Positions 22,887 to 33,056 of a DNA stretch of 64,000 nt are shown piece after piece; position 1 is the first letter of the stretch, and each line of letters opens with the position of its first letter. The translations under genes were made by a program, and so were the position numbers. This DNA comes from Eupeodes corollae (taxonomy: Eukaryota > Arthropoda > Insecta > Diptera > Syrphidae): positions 57,546,421-57,610,420 of the forward strand of contig NC_079148.1 in the NCBI RefSeq assembly GCF_945859685.1, read 5' to 3'. The notes beneath the pieces are model-generated. The model was not told the DNA's origin. It was given only the letters and a program-made list of their open reading frames with translations, and made no database searches.

Positions 22887-23088
22887 TTTTTTCCAGCCGA
22901 CACCGTCTCGCATTGGTAGTCCTTCCGCATTTAAAGATGACGATAGTCTTTCCCTCAAATTGTTTGAGTTGTTCCTGGCGTCCGAGGCGTTCAAACGTCC
23001 CTTGGCTAAATCGGAATGATCACGCATGAATTCCACCATAATTTCAATTTGCTTTTGTTTGGTATGAACATTTTTCGCTGATGATTTT
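22887..23088 (-). CDS. Exon with Myb/SANT-like (zeste-type) DNA-binding domain
   Basis: On the minus strand an acceptor (CATTACAG, exon from 23088) and a donor (AAAAAA|GTAAGA, exon to 22887) frame 202 nt that are open throughout. The product includes KQIEIMVEFMRDHSDLAKGR, then an Arg/Asn-rich part, LRERLSSSLNAEGL and GVGWKK. This follows the first helices of the Myb/SANT-like domain of insect zeste-type regulatory proteins (hydrophobic LVEFM..H..LAKG, then W.KL...LN..G, ending in W.K). The domain would continue into another exon that I could not place. It may belong to a real gene or to a domesticated or mobile source such as Harbinger-type elements. Confidence 0.5.
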
Positions 23089-23154
23089 CTGTAATGACAT
23101 TTATTTGCTTACTTACATACGTTTTATCTATTTTACACAATTTAGCACAATTTT

Positions 23155-24622
23155 CCCTTTTGTGTCTCTTAAAAGCGACTTTGAATCGCAATCCGTTACC
23201 TCTCTTCGCGTAGAAACAAAATATCTGTTTTCGAACGCTAATGACATTCGGAAAGGCATTGCCAGGTACGAAAAATCCGAACGCAATTTTCTTAAAGGTA
23301 GATCCACTACGACTAACTCAATTGAATGCATATCCAAAGTTTTTTCAGCCCTTGAGAATGGCAAAGAAGTTGATGTTGTGTACACTGATTACAGCAAAGC
23401 CTTTGATAAAATATCCCATAAGATAAGAGCCCAATACTTTCCATCTATATTTATAAACTGGATAAGCTCATGGTACCCGTGGCATGATGGTTAGTGCGTT
23501 GGACTGTCCTGATAGAGGTCTTGGGTTCGATCCCTGCCTATGCCATCTAAAGTCTTTTCACGGGTACTGCCTCTTGCTAAGAATTGACAAATTCTCCAAG
23601 AGTAACTATTGTCATGAAAAAGTGCTTTCTCAAAATTAGCCGTTCGGAGTCGGCATATAAACTGTAGGTCCCCTCCATTCCTGACAACATTACTCGCACA
23701 CAGGAATGGTTGAGAGTTGTAAGTCACTAGGCCTTGGTTCTCAACGGACTGTCGCGCCACCCTATTTATTTATTTAAAGCTCTTATCTTGCGAATATAGC
23801 TCCTTTTCCGTAACTCAGTCTCCAGTCCTATACATTCAACTTCTGGAGTCCCACAAGGTAGTCAACTTAGCCCCCTTCTCTTATCTTCGCCTTATCTGTT
23901 AACGATGTCTGTCTTATATTAAAAAACTCAGATATCCTAATGTTTGCGGATGATAAGAAAATTTTTAAGATTATCTCTACTCCATCTAAATCCTTTCTTT
24001 TACAAAATGATCTTAATATCTTTTTTGTTTGGTGCATGCATAATTTCCTAGATTTAAATGTAGGTAAATGTAAACAAATAAACTTTTCGCGTAAATAAAT
24101 CCCATCCCATAGAGTATACTACTTCCTTAATGACGCCATCAACGTAGTCGATTCTATTAGAGATCTTAGTATTATGTGTGACAAACACCTGAATTTCCAT
24201 TCCCATTTTGACCAAATTATTAATAAAAAAAAATGGTCAAAAGAATTTTTCAACCCTTATGTAACTCTGTAACTAAAGCGCTTTACATTTCCCTAGTCCG
24301 TCCTCATCTTGAATACGCATGCCAAGTATGATCTCCCTTTTATGCAAACCATTCACTTAGAATTCAATCAAAGACGTTTCGTTAATTTGCCTTACGTGGC
24401 CTCCCCTGGGATGATACATCCAACTTGCCGATCGACTAAAACTGATAGGTTTGCAGCCCTTATAAATATATAAGACGCAAAAACGCTGATATATTATTTG
24501 CTAACCAATTGTTAATGGGCAATATAGATTCCCCGGCACTCCTGTCCTGAGTGATATTCATCTTAACACCAACCCTCGAAAGTTAAGTTATGATAGCTTG
24601 TATTAAGCTAAATAAATAAATA
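23155..24622 (+). mobile_element. CR1/jockey-like non-LTR retrotransposon, interrupted by a SINE
   Basis: Plus-strand reverse transcriptase pieces: STTTNSIECISKVFSALENG, VVYTDYSKAFDKISHK (first Asp motif), FINWISS (then a SINE), SGVPQGS-like bases near 23850, then a YADD-like MFADDKKIFK near 23940, and C-terminal LVRPHLEYACQV and LRGLPWDD. It ends in an AATA-type tail (24608-24622). Stops and frameshifts abound, so it is inactive. A DD41D element inserted directly at the tail. The fragment at 45480-46480 looks like a relative. Confidence 0.75.
23470..23776 (+). mobile_element. tRNA-derived SINE, copy 1
   Basis: The 5' part is tRNA-like: GGCATGATGGTTAGTGCG (box A-like, 23481) and GGTTCGATCCC (box B, 23524), with GGCAT...ATGCC able to pair as an acceptor stem. 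About 215 bp of tRNA-unrelated body follow, then a TTTA-type tail. AAGCTC flanks both ends (23464-23469, 23777-23782). Removing the insert restores the reverse transcriptase reading NWISSYLAN, which confirms the boundaries. Confidence 0.8.
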
Positions 24623-25890
24623 AAGGGTGTCCCAAAATTAACGCCAGATTTGAATTTAATAGAAAACGCCGTTTTTAGTCTTTTTATAGTTATATTTTTA
24701 TTGACTCGTAAAGTACATGGGATAGGGTTATGTATGGAATAACACATCGGACAAATGGCCTCCACGGCTTTGCATGCACATGCGCACTCTTTTGTTGAAA
24801 TTTTCCATGACCATTCTGCATAAATGTGGCTGAATTTCGTTGATGCAGCGTTGAATCTCCTCCTTTAATGCACGAGTTGTTGTGGGCTTGTTGACATAGA
24901 CTTGTGATTTCAAATAATCCCATAAAAAGAAGTCTAATGGTGTTAAATCACACGATCTAGGAGGCCAATTTTGATCACCGAAACGAGAGAGTACACGACC
25001 TGGTAATGTCTCATGCAGTAATTGAATTGTTTCACGGGCTGTATGACATGTGGCACCGCATATTGGACAAATCAATATCATCCAATTTTGGCAGAAAGAA
25101 CTGTGTAATCATGTCGCGATATCGAGCACCAGTAACAGTCACTGCTTGACCAGCATCCTTTTCAAAAAAATATGGCCCAATTATGCATCCAGCCCAAAAT
25201 CTACACCATACAGTCACGCGTTGTGGATGCATTTGTTTTTCGACAATCACATGTGGGTTCTCCGAACCCCAAATGCGGCAATTTTGGCGATTGACAAAGG
25301 CATCAAGATGAAAATGTGCTTCATCGCTTAGGATGATTTTGCTCGAAAAATCAGGGTCCATTTGTTGATGTTCAATAATCCGTTCCATGGTCATTAGGCT
25401 TCAATTGTTATGTTAATTGAATTTTGTAAGCATGAAGACACAAATCTTTGGTGAGTATACGCTGTAGAGAGGTTCTTGAAATTTGCAATTCTTGTCCATG
25501 ACGTCGAATTGAGGTTCCTTGATTGTCAGCAACACTCTCACGCACTGCTTCGACATTCACATTTGAACGGCTTCTTTTTGGATGACCACTGTGTTTGGCG
25601 TCTCCAACGGATCCAGTCTCCATGAATTTTTCAATTAATCTCTTCACGTTGACGAAGTTAAAACACTATTCCGACCATATTTTGTATGAAATTTTCGATT
25701 TGCAGCCGCCAAGCTTTCACTATTTTTGAAATATTCTTTAATAATGAAGACACGTTGTTCTATCGTGTAACGCTCCATTTTTAATAACCCTATATTGTTA
25801 GCTGTCAAATTGCTTTTTTTCAGGGTTGCCAACACTTCACTGCACAAATGGCGGCAAATTCAAATCTTGCGTTAATTTTGGGACACCCTT
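24623..25890 (-). mobile_element. DD41D mariner-like transposon, copy 2 (dead)
   Basis: The same AAGGGTGTCC inverted ends as copy 1, with TA duplications at 24621-24622 and 25891-25892. The transposase reads on the minus strand from 25791 (MERYTIEQRVF) to 24740. Damage: a frameshift near 25650, a stop near 25408, and a small deletion near 25062 that joins NM directly to GATCH and removes the FQQD catalytic motif. The downstream TPLDFFLWDYLK is retained. Confidence 0.9.
24740..25791 (-). pseudogene. DD41D transposase pseudogene of copy 2
   Basis: N-terminal helix-turn-helix pieces (SLAAANRKFHTKYG; KRLIEKFMETGSVG), linker (SIRRHGQELQISRTSLQRIL) and catalytic pieces (LSDEAHFHLD; TPLDFFLWD) lie in three frames. 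The second catalytic Asp is deleted, so frame repair alone would not restore activity. Confidence 0.8.
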
Positions 25891-25892
25891 TA

Positions 25893-26478
25893 AATGCTCT
25901 CGTGACCATTTTAGAAAAACCTAAACATTCGTGTTGTTTTAAAACGATCAAAAAAATCTAAAAACTAATTTTTTGAACGGCACTGTCAATACAAACACCA
26001 ATCAAATAGTTCATAATACTTTATCCATTAATGCAAAATGAAAATGTTATTCGCATCAAAAAATCATTTTACATTTTTTGAAGAATTTTCGAAATGGAGT
26101 TATATTTCCTCCAATTCTCTAAAGAGTTTAGATTGATCTTATCAAACTTATAAATTACGAATCAATAAACTAAACCACTTTCCGACGTACTTGTCCAATA
26201 AAACTTGTTTCAAGTTGATTATTGGAAAATTTTACTTCGTTAAAAGCTCCACAATATTATAAATGTTAGAATTCTCTTTAGATTGGTTTTGTATTAGAAC
26301 ATTTATTATTCTTTTCTCTCTTACATTGGTACCTATAAAGCAATCCGTATATAAACAAAGATACAAAGTATTTGAAAACCAAGAATGTATCTGCCAGAAT
26401 GCACTTTTAATAAAGTATGGATAAAGAATATTCACCAGAAAGCATTTTGATGTAAACTTTGCTTTCGAAGCTCTGTAG
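25893..26478. other. Unique DNA upstream of the first tandem E-box
   Basis: No transposon signature and no coding frame of note. It may be part of the per 5' regulatory region. Confidence 0.3.
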
Positions 26479-26479
26479 T

Positions 26480-26499
26480 CACGTGTAAACGTGCGTGAC
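26480..26499 (+). promoter_or_regulatory. per: Tandem E-box (CACGTG-N2-AACGTG), probable per circadian element
   Basis: A canonical E-box, CACGTG at 26480-26485, is followed two bases later by AACGTG (26488-26493) and CGTGAC. CLOCK/CYCLE heterodimers bind CACGTG in the per circadian regulatory sequence of Drosophila, where a second imperfect site lies just downstream. The same arrangement recurs at 40838. It is the best candidate for the circadian enhancer because a TATA box and initiator follow about 600 bp downstream, close to the enhancer-to-start distance I recall for Drosophila per. Confidence 0.55.
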
Positions 26500-27052
26500 T
26501 TAGTACAGTGAACGAACCTAATCGCTATTTTTACTTTCATTCGTATTCCAGACTTCTATCGTTTACTACACAAATAAAAATATTACTATTATTAATATTG
26601 TTGATTATATTATAAGTAACTTTCATTATTTTTGAGTGTTTTGTCACAATCAAAAAAGAGAAAAATAATTCAGTTCGGTTTTATTGAGTTGGAAAAAACA
26701 ACCTGTTGCATATAACACTGGGGTTTTTAAATGAAACTTAATTAATTTTACTGAGCTATCTGTTTTGCTTTATAAAAGTATTCATGTATTTTTGAACTCA
26801 GGTTCTTCCGGCTAGTCAATATTATGGTGTGTGGTTTTTATATTTACTTAGTTACATAAACTAATTGTTGTTCTTATAAACAAAATATACACACTCGGAC
26901 TTTTGTGCATATTTAAATGATGTTATCTCGATCTCCAATAGTTGCAGTTGTGTAAAAATAGCAATTATTACAATTATTCTGTATACGGGTTTTGATTAGT
27001 GGGCACGATCTCAATGTTGTTTATTGATAGGATTTTGTTTTTGTGAAGCTAC

Positions 27053-27090
27053 TATAAAAAGTGAATACTATAAAATAATAATATACAGTT
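27053..27090 (+). promoter_or_regulatory. per: Candidate per core promoter: TATA box and initiator
   Basis: TATAAAAAG at 27053 is followed about 34 bp later by TACAGTT (A at 27087), close to the insect initiator. The spacing is slightly long. No other gene start is visible on this strand nearby. Confidence 0.35.
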
Positions 27091-27321
27091 GAAAAAAAAA
27101 AACAATCTTTTAACGTTAAACTTATTTAAAAAAGCTCAGAATCATCCAAGAAATATTTTTAATCATTTCAAGAGCTAAACAAAAGTTTACTGTGAACAGT
27201 GTTGAATTAATAAAAATAATATGTGCCATAGTAAAAAATTGTTATGTGATTTTTAAATAACTCTTAATAGAAAAAATATAAAGGTTAAAGTGAATTCAAC
27301 TTTGACAATTCCAAACAAATA
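27087..27321 (+). other. per: Candidate non-coding first exon of per
   Basis: If transcription starts near 27087, an exon of about 235 nt ends at ACC|GTAAGTAT (donor at 27322), an almost perfect U1 match. It would splice to the acceptor at 48018, making intron 1 about 20.7 kb. A DD41D copy starts only 33 bp beyond the donor. Confidence 0.3.
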
Positions 27322-27354
27322 CCGTAAGTATAGATATCAACATATTTATTTGTA

Positions 27355-28300
27355 AACTGTGATTTTTCAAGAGCTTGAGAACTTTTAAAAAAAAAAACGC
27401 ATACAATTTGCAAAATCTCATCGATTCTTTATTTGAAACGTTAGATTGGTCCATGACATTTACTTTTTAAAGATAATTTCATTTAAATGTTGACCGCGGC
27501 TGCGTCTTAGGTGGTCCATTCGGAAAGTCCAATTTTGGGTAACTTTTTCGAGCATTTCGGCCGGAATAGCCCGAATTTCTTCGGAAATGTTGTCTTCCAA
27601 AGCTGGAATAGATGCTGGCTTATTTGTGTAGACTTTAGACTTGACGTAGCCCCACAAAAAATAGTCTAAAGGCGTCAAATCGCATGATCTTGGTGGCCAA
27701 CTTACCGGTCCATTCCTTGAGATGAATTGTTCTCCGAAGTTTTCCCTCAAAATGGCCATAGAATCGCGAGCTGTGTGGCATGTAGCGCCATCTTGTTGAA
27801 ACCACATGTCAACCAAGTTCAGTTCTTCCATTTTTGGCAACAAAAAGTTTGTTAGCATTGAACGATAGGGTTCGCCATTCACCGTAACGTTGCGTCCAAC
27901 AGCATCTTTGAAAAAATACGGTCCAATGATTCCACCAGCGTACAAACCACACCAAACAGTGCATTTTTCGGGATGCATGGGCAGTTCTTGAACGGCTTCT
28001 GGTTGCTCTTCACTCCAAATGCGGCAATTTTGCTTATTTACGTAGCCATTCAACCAGAAATGAGCCTCATCGCTGAACAAAATTTGTCGATAAAAAAGCG
28101 GATTTCGAACATTTCGAACCGAACACTGATTTTGGTAATAAAATTCAATGATTTGCAAGCGTTGCTCGTTAGTAAGTCCATTCATGATGAAATGTCAAAG
28201 CATACTGAGCATCTTTCTCTTTGACACCATGTCTGAAATCCCGCGTGATTTGTCAAATACTAATGCATGAAAATCCTAACCTTAACAAAGTGAAAAAAGG
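27355..28300 (-). mobile_element. Internally deleted DD41D transposon (second family)
   Basis: The left end AACTGTGATTTTTCAAGAGC and an interior almost identical to the full copy at 49529-50827 identify it, in minus orientation. A TA lies at 27353-27354. The right end is degraded around 28285-28300 after CATGAAAATCCTAACC. About 360 bp are missing compared with the intact copy, exactly in frame. Confidence 0.8.
27460..28185 (-). CDS. DD41D transposase lacking its DNA-binding region (241 aa)
   Basis: It begins MNGLTNEQRLQIIEFYYQNQ like the 361-residue protein at 49641. After residue 26 it jumps to NPLFYRQ, skipping about 120 residues that hold most of the helix-turn-helix DNA-binding region. 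The frame is preserved. All catalytic motifs remain: FSDEAHFWLNG, FQQDGATCH and TPLDYFLWGY, with DD41D spacing. The 3' region is nearly identical to the intact copy, implying recent spread. A protein that cannot bind the inverted repeats but may still pair with the full-length enzyme could interfere with transposition; that is an inference. Confidence 0.75.
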   Translation of the reverse strand: MNGLTNEQRLQIIEFYYQNQCSVRNVRNPLFYRQILFSDEAHFWLNGYVNKQNCRIWSEEQPEAVQELPMHPEKCTVWCGLYAGGIIGPYFFKDAVGRNVTVNGEPYRSMLTNFLLPKMEELNLVDMWFQQDGATCHTARDSMAILRENFGEQFISRNGPVSWPPRSCDLTPLDYFLWGYVKSKVYTNKPASIPALEDNISEEIRAIPAEMLEKVTQNWTFRMDHLRRSRGQHLNEIIFKK

Positions 28301-28486
28301 TAAAATTATAATGGAAATAACACCAACTTTTATAAAGGGAGATTTTTTAAAAGCTAAAGGAAAGTTTTTCTAAAATTCAAAAAAAAGCATGAAATTTTTA
28401 TTTTAATCGATATTACGGTCCATATAATTTAAAGTTTAAGGATTATTTCTTGCAAATATTGACCTTGATTGCGCCTCAATAAATGG

Positions 28487-30701
28487 CTAGCTGGTTGCGA
28501 GAATAAAAAGAAGTTGTTTTGTTTTTCTTGTTTGCTTTTTTCTAATATCTGTTCCCCCTGGAGTTTTTTCGGGTGTGGAAAAACTTAACACCCTAACTAC
28601 ACTTCAAAGAAAACACAAGCTAAGTGCCTCCCATTTGCAATGTGTAATTCAACTAGCTACCTTTGGTCAGACTATGATAGATGAAGCTTTCAGTTCTCCG
28701 TTAAAAGATACTTATACGAAACATAACATTCTGGTGAAAAAAAATCGTGAGGTGTTGAAACGTCTAATAGATGTAACATGCTTTCTTGCAAACCAGGAGT
28801 TGTCATTTAGAGGCCACAATGAATCAAGTTCATCTTTAAACCGAGACAACTATATTAAACTATTTAATTTACTAAAAATATATGATCCAATTCTATCTCA
28901 ACACCTTGAAACACAAACAGTTTTTAAAGGAACCTCAATGGCTATCCAAAATGATTAATTCAAAGCTGTTGCTGACCTTTTACGCGATCAAATTTCCGAT
29001 AGAGTTAAACAGTCAGAGTTAGTTGCAATTATGTTTGATGAGACTTCTGACATTCAATTAAAGTCACAATTATCCATTGTTTTCCGATATTACTTAAATA
29101 AAAAAATTCAAGAAACATTTGTTGGATTTATCGATGTAAGTTCAGGGCGGACTGCAGAGGATTTATTTAAAATAGTCAAGACTCTCTTGAAAAAATATGA
29201 AATTCAAGATAAACTTGTTGCACAGACTTACGACGGAGCTTCCGTTATGAGTGGTCATTTGAATGGACTTCAAGTGAAGGTGAAGACTATTTGTCCGAAA
29301 GCAACATTTGTTCATTGTTACGCCCACGTTTTAAATTTAGTTCTGTCTCAAGGAGTATGTAATATAAGAGAGTGTAGGATATTTTTTAGCACTGTGAATT
29401 TCATCGCAACGTTTGCATCACATTCAAGCAAAAGAACGTATGCTTTAAAAGAAGTGTTAAAAAAAAATTCCAGGGTTAGCCACAACAAGATGGAGCTTTA
29501 GTTCTCGACTTGTAAATATAGTCCACTCCTTCAAAGAAAACGTTCAACAATATTTTGAAGGCATCCAAGATAATGTGACAAATATATGGGACAGTAATGA
29601 TCGAATGGCTGCAACGGGTTATTCTAAATTTTTAAAAACCTTTGATACAATCTTTCTGTTGAATGTGTTTTCAAAACATTTTGCACATTCAGATGTACTG
29701 TTTAATACCTTACAAAACCCAAACATAGACATTGTGTTTTGTACGAACCAAATTCAGAAAATGAAACAATTTTTTGAAGTGCAAGGGAACGAAGGGTACG
29801 AAGATATTTGCCAAGCAACGTTGCTCACTGTCCCATTAGAAGAAAAAAGAAAATCAAGAAATGATAACATGCTCTCGAGTAAAATAAAATATACAAAATT
29901 GTTTTTTGAAATAATAGCTAACTTACTCATGAAAATATTAGAAAGATTTTCATCATTGGAAAATCTGAAGTATTTTTATTTACTTAATGGAAATAAATTA
30001 AGTAATTATTCCAACAGAACTAATTTTCCGGAACCATTAATCAGCAATTTAATAGAAAACTATCCAGATATATTTGAGTTCACGGTATTAAAAAACGAAT
30101 TAACTGTGTTTTATGAAAATATTCAATGTGTACACTTGTACAGCCAATGACCACCTCAGCTGGATCATCAAAGATGATAACCCCACTAGATGTCTTGCTC
30201 TGGATAGAAGAAAATGTAGCTCACAGTTTTGAGCAAGTTTACAAGCTTTCAAAAATGATCTGCACCATACCAGCTTCAACAGCTTCTGTGGAGCGTTCCT
30301 TTTCAGCTTTGAAAAGAATAAAAATGTATCTTCGAAATACGCAAGGGCAAGAACGTTTAGTAAATTTAGCACATATCTCTATTGAGAAAGACAGAAAGAA
30401 AACGTTAATTTTTATAAAAAAAGTCATAGACAATTTATAAAAGTTGAAAGAAGAATTGATTTTATTTACCGCTGAGCAAATTTTTATTTTTTTTTTAAAT
30501 GTAAGATATTTTATTTCATACGGAGTTTATTTTTTTGTTATTATCTTTTGTTTGTGTGGCTCGTTATTATTTTATTTATTTATTTAAGGATTTATTGAAC
30601 TATCGTTTTGAATAAAATTAATTATTATTCTTGAAAAAGTATTTTGATTTTCTAGAAGACCAGTAGCTAACCCTAAAATTATGACCAGGAATCTCCACTG
30701 C
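28487..30701 (+). mobile_element. hAT-type transposon inserted in a DD41D copy
   Basis: The insertion splits the DD41D coding end at MDH|LLRR. The flanking octamers ATAAATGG (28479-28486) and ATCAATGG (30702-30709) agree at 7 of 8 positions, fitting the 8-bp duplication of hAT elements. The right end reads CAGTGGAGATTCC on the minus strand, a hAT-like terminus. The left terminus is less clear and may be altered. The coding region is 5'-truncated and broken. Confidence 0.7.
28575..30440 (+). pseudogene. hAT transposase pseudogene (DUF4371 / dimerisation type)
   Basis: Four plus-strand pieces: 28575-28958 (KLSASHLQCVIQLATFGQTM; LANQELSFRGHNESS), 29031-29478 (MFDETSDIQLKSQLSIVFRY; AQTYDGASVMSGHLNGLQ; FVHCYAHVLNLVLSQ), 29490-30140 (ATTRWSFSSRL; IENYPDIFEF) and 30126-30440 (ASVERSFSALKRIKMYLRNT, the hAT C-terminal dimerisation motif). 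This is the DUF4371 type related to ZMYM/ZBED-like proteins. The usual N-terminal TTF zinc finger is missing. An in-frame stop at 28956 and a frameshift near 29470 disable it. Confidence 0.8.
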
Positions 30702-31477
30702 ATCAATGGTCCATCCGCTTAGTCCAATTTAGGCATACTCTTTCCAACATTTCGGCCTGTATCTCACGAATAAATGCTTCAATGTTGTCTTCCAATGCGT
30801 CAATTGAAGTGGCTTGTCTTTCATGAGCTTTAATATAGCCCCACAAAAAATAGTCTAAAGGCGTTAAATCGCAAGATCTAGGCAGCCAATTGACCGGTCC
30901 CGAACGTGAAATAAAATGTTCACCGAACTCTCAATAATTCCATTGTTGAAACCACATGTCATGCAAGTCAAACTCTTGCATTTTGGGCAAAACAAAAATT
31001 GGATATTATCTCACAGTAGCGCTCACCATACACAGTTACATTACGATTCGCATCATCTTTAAAGAAGTACGGTCCAATGATGCCACCAGCACATAAACCG
31101 CACCAATCTTTCATTTTTCCAGATGCATTGGTAGTTCTTGAAATGTTTCTGGCTGATATTCACTTCAAAATTGACAATTCTGCTTATTTACGTACCCATT
31201 GAGCCAAAAATGAGCTTCATCGCTGAACACAAGAAGCGCGCGATGAACTTTCTTAACAGAGCACGCATTTTGATAATAAAATTTAATAATTTGCAAGCGT
31301 TTTTCGTTTGTAAGACGATTTATGGTTATATTATGGACCAAACTGAAGATGTTTGACGGTGAAACAAAACACGAAACGTGCGTCAGCTGTTTAAACCAGT
31401 GTTTCCAAAAAGATAATAGCTACAAAATCAACCTTTATTATATAAGACTATTATTTTAACAAAAGGGTATAAGCACC

Positions 31478-31745
31478 AAGACTTACAGCGTATTAACAGT
31501 GACCGTCATGCCAGAGGTCTTGGGTTCAATCACTGTTTGGACCACCTTAGGTTTTCACCGGTGCTGCCTCTTGCGAGGAATTAACGAATCTTACTAACGT
31601 AATTCCTAGTTTCGTGTCATGAAAAGCGGATACAAACTGTAAGTCCCCCCAATCCTTGTCATTGCTCGCACATTGGAATGGTTGATAGTTGTAAGTCATT
31701 AGTCCCTGGTTCTCTAAGAGCTGTTGTGCCACTAAAGCATTTAAA
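31478..31745 (+). mobile_element. tRNA-derived SINE, copy 2
   Basis: It is homologous to 23470-23776: CCAGAGGTCTTGGGTTCAAT (box B region), CGGTGCTGCCTCTTGCGAGG, TGGAATGGTTGATAGTTGTA and TGTGCCAC at the end. It is more diverged, its tRNA-like head is truncated, and it lacks the TTTA tail. Confidence 0.7.
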
Positions 31746-31949
31746 GTGGATGCGAGGTTTTGTGTATGCAAAGTTTTTTTTTGAAAAACACACAAACAAA
31801 AACAGGTAGATGCACCTTATACTTCTCCTTACTTTCCTTTTTTTACGGTTCTCAAAAAACCAAAAAAAATATAAACTATTTTTCGCAATGAAAATTAAAT
31901 ATCTCGAGTGCAAAATATGTACAAATATACAAACTGAAGTTACCAGCTT
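31746..31949. other. Short spacer, nothing recognised
   Basis: AT-rich DNA between the SINE and the following TIR element. Confidence 0.3.
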
Positions 31950-33056
31950 AGGGAGCGTTCAAGTTTTACGTAAGGCAATTTTTGAAGATTTTTGACCCCG
32001 CTATGACTATGTATGTCGGCCCGTTGTACCCAACAGCTTCTTCCTTATCGAAATTGTTAGGTTCCACGTTGACGCCGGCACGCGTATACAGAAGGAATAA
32101 GTTTGTGCCGCTATGCCACGACCCAGTCATGGTCAGGTAAAAGTATTCTGTATTCCATATGCATTCAAAGAGGACTCTGACTTTTCACTGCTTTTAAACA
32201 CGAGCCTTTTTGTCTTGTGAGAGAACGAATACTTGCTGCGGTGCCAAAAGATTCCAATGACCTGATTGTAGCAGAGCAAAATTCCCCTTCCTCATGCTTT
32301 TTGTTCATCTCAGTCTGTGGTCTTGCTAACTTTACGGGTACTGTACGTACGTGCCTTCTTCCGTTTTGAGTGGTTGAAACGCGTGGGAGTAAATAAAGAT
32401 ATGTGCTGCTTCGAGAAATTTGGAAATCCCATTACCTACAGCCTCTCATGCAGATCGGATAGAGTGAGACAACTCCTAATCATCTCTGTTCGGCGGCGTT
32501 TTTTCAGCAGCGCTGCCATTAATATGTTATATAAACTCTTTATCTCTTTTATCTCTTTTGCTTTAGTTTTTCTTTAGCCGTTTTCCAAATTGCGTTGGAA
32601 TTTTTTTGACACAGTTGCGCTGCAAGTCAGCATGAGAGCCTTTATAGGCCAAGAACAGCTGATGATACAAATCTCCCTCTTTTGAGGACATTACAGTATG
32701 AACTCACTTTAATAATATAGCAATGTGCTTCTGCATAAACACTAACGAATGCTGACAACGAGAACAACAATAAATGACGTACAAAACAATCTAGGGATTT
32801 CCCGCGAAATATAATATATAAAGGGTTTGCCAACTTGCGAGAACAAATCAAAAATGAAGACCAGACTAATACAATCAACGGATTCCCCATAAAAAAAAAC
32901 CTTTTGGCGTTTTAATTCCCTAATTTTGTAAATAAAACAAAAAACTATGTTACGTAACGTGTTGTAAGAAAGACCCCCTTCAACCCTGTAACGCATCACA
33001 ACGTTTTACGAGACCCCTCCCTCAAAATTGCGCTACGAATTACTTGAACGCTCCCT
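31950..33056. mobile_element. Unclassified DNA transposon with inverted ends AGGGAGCGTTCAAGT
   Basis: AGGGAGCGTTCAAGTTTTACG at the left matches the reverse complement of the right end, AGGGAGCGTTCAAGTAATTC, continuing to GGCAATTTT / CGCAATTTT. Each end also has a G/C-rich run (GACCCC and AGACCCC) about 45 bp inside. No transposase is visible in the 1.1-kb interior, so it is non-autonomous. No clear target duplication was found. Confidence 0.55.

Larger units (their letters stand above)
28335..31435 (-). mobile_element. Older DD41D transposon split by a hAT insertion
   Basis: The left end AAGGGAGATTTTTTAAAAGC (TA at 28333-28334) and the right end, reverse complement AAGGTTGATTTTGTAGC (TA at 31436-31437), match the second DD41D family. 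The C-terminal coding end (minus: RRNQGQYLQEII) lies at 28440-28480, and the rest at 30710-31330: RMDH, PLDYFLWGY, FQQWN relic, GGIIGPYFF, NGYVNKQN and the N-terminal NRLTNEKRLQII. The element is diverged, frameshifted and internally deleted. The hAT at 28487-30701 separates its last codons from the remainder. Confidence 0.75.

Noticed and set aside
23480..23548. Functional tRNA gene at the tRNA-like sequence
   Set aside because: Box A and the arms are imperfect, and the sequence continues into a SINE body with a tail and target duplications.
23491..23760. 89-codon minus-strand frame, similar to one at 31547-31795
   Set aside because: Both are antisense readings of the same SINE body; the similarity comes from the SINE.
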